From positions 57,619 through 121,618 of the forward strand of contig CAYIYM010000004.1 of assembly GCA_964367685.1 (NCBI GenBank): DNA of 64,000 nucleotides. The letters run 5' to 3'. Made by a program: the position numbers and the translations under genes. This DNA is from CAUPWF01 sp964367685 (GTDB taxonomy: Bacteria > Bacillota > Clostridia > Lachnospirales > Lachnospiraceae). This document shows positions 63,602 to 64,000 of this stretch, one piece after another (the first letter of the stretch is position 1; each line of letters begins with the position of its first letter). The notes beneath the pieces are model-generated. The model was not told the origin of the DNA. It saw only the letters and a list, made by a program, of their open reading frames with translations, and ran no database searches.

Positions 63602-64000
63602 ATGGATAACAAGTTGAAAGTAGCATTTGTGTGTGTACACAATTCATGTAGAAGTCAAATGGCAGAAGCACTAGGGAAATCATTAGCTTCTGATGTATTC
63701 GAGAGTTACTCAGCAGGAACTGAACTTAGACCACAAATCAACCAAGATGCAGTTAGATTAATGAAGAGCATCTATAGCATTGATATGGAAGAAACACAAT
63801 CGTCTAAATTATTAGCAGACATTCCTACAGTTGATATTGTAATAACTATGGGATGTAACGTGAGCTGTCCAATGTTACCTTGTAAGCATCGCGAAGATTG
63901 GGGATTAGATGATCCAAGTGGAAAGAGTGATGAAGAATTCCAAATTATCATAGATAAAATACATGCAAATATTCTAGATCTTAAGAATAGAATTGTAAAT
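63602..64000 (+). CDS. arsC: arsenate reductase, LMW-phosphatase type (3' partial)
   Basis: 133 codons are visible and the frame runs off the right edge without a stop. The phosphatase loop is CVHNSCRS (C-x5-R) at the N-terminus, followed by SAGTELRPQ and a DWGLDDPSG segment. A downstream Cys cluster (GCNVSCPMLPC) holds the relay cysteines of the thioredoxin-linked arsenate reductases. It reduces arsenate to arsenite for Acr3. It lies two bases after the Cys-rich gene. Confidence 0.93.
   Translation, partial: MDNKLKVAFVCVHNSCRSQMAEALGKSLASDVFESYSAGTELRPQINQDAVRLMKSIYSIDMEETQSSKLLADIPTVDIVITMGCNVSCPMLPCKHREDWGLDDPSGKSDEEFQIIIDKIHANILDLKNRIVN

Overview
The window is AT-rich, has strong AGGAGG-type ribosome binding sites and tightly packed operons, and its gene families are those of anaerobic Clostridia. 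Examples are YesN/YesM-type sugar two-component pairs, CUT1 sugar uptake without its own ATPase, an RsgI-like anti-sigma factor and a Clostridia-style Wadjet cluster. A Lachnospiraceae-like bacterium is the best guess; this is inference, as there is no rRNA or other marker gene. It is a draft scaffold with two runs of exactly 100 N (8838-8937, 15600-15699). No tRNA, rRNA, CRISPR array, transposase or phage gene was recognised.

Layout. 1-1869: 3' part of a GH36 alpha-galactosidase. 2230-2874: HAD phosphatase. 2934-6468: YjiH-type membrane protein and agmatinase-family enzyme, divergent from a LysR regulator. 6553-8534: tandem DUF3841 paralogues and a Cof-type HAD phosphatase. 8577-14278: small housekeeping and unknown genes (SDR, DUF1349, MBL-fold hydrolase, two membrane-anchored proteins, YbaK deacylase, Ldh2-type dehydrogenase). 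14303-15496: CapA-like protein. 15805-24054: co-directional run of esterase, TPR-DUF4037, DUF4125, PLD/DEAH helicase/DUF3427, NUDIX and MATE exporter. 24120-35791: galactoside locus with GH2 beta-galactosidase, response regulator, histidine kinase, ABC sugar uptake and a second GH36 alpha-galactosidase.

35968-46765: a giant FIST/EAL/Cache/GGDEF signalling protein followed by a complete four-gene Wadjet (jetD-A-B-C) plasmid-defence operon. 46780-49324: RelA/SpoT-type (p)ppGpp synthetase behind a two-component system. 49543-53686: glycerol kinase overlapping a carotenoid-oxygenase-like protein fused to a START-like lipid-binding domain. 53692-57744: RsmH-type methyltransferase, cysteine synthase, anaerobic sulfatase maturase, serine acetyltransferase. 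57793-59663: ECF sigma factor with an RsgI-like anti-sigma factor carrying a very acidic Asp-rich tail. 59996-62139: YjjG-type HAD and an MFS transporter separated by a 14-bp tandem repeat. 62226-64000: arsenic operon (two ArsR-like operators, acr3, Cys-rich small protein, arsC running off the end) without an arsR gene.

Standouts: the Wadjet operon behind a terminator hairpin, the carotenoid-oxygenase/START fusion coupled to glpK, the FIST/EAL/GGDEF protein, and the DUF4037-DUF4125-helicase-NUDIX run.
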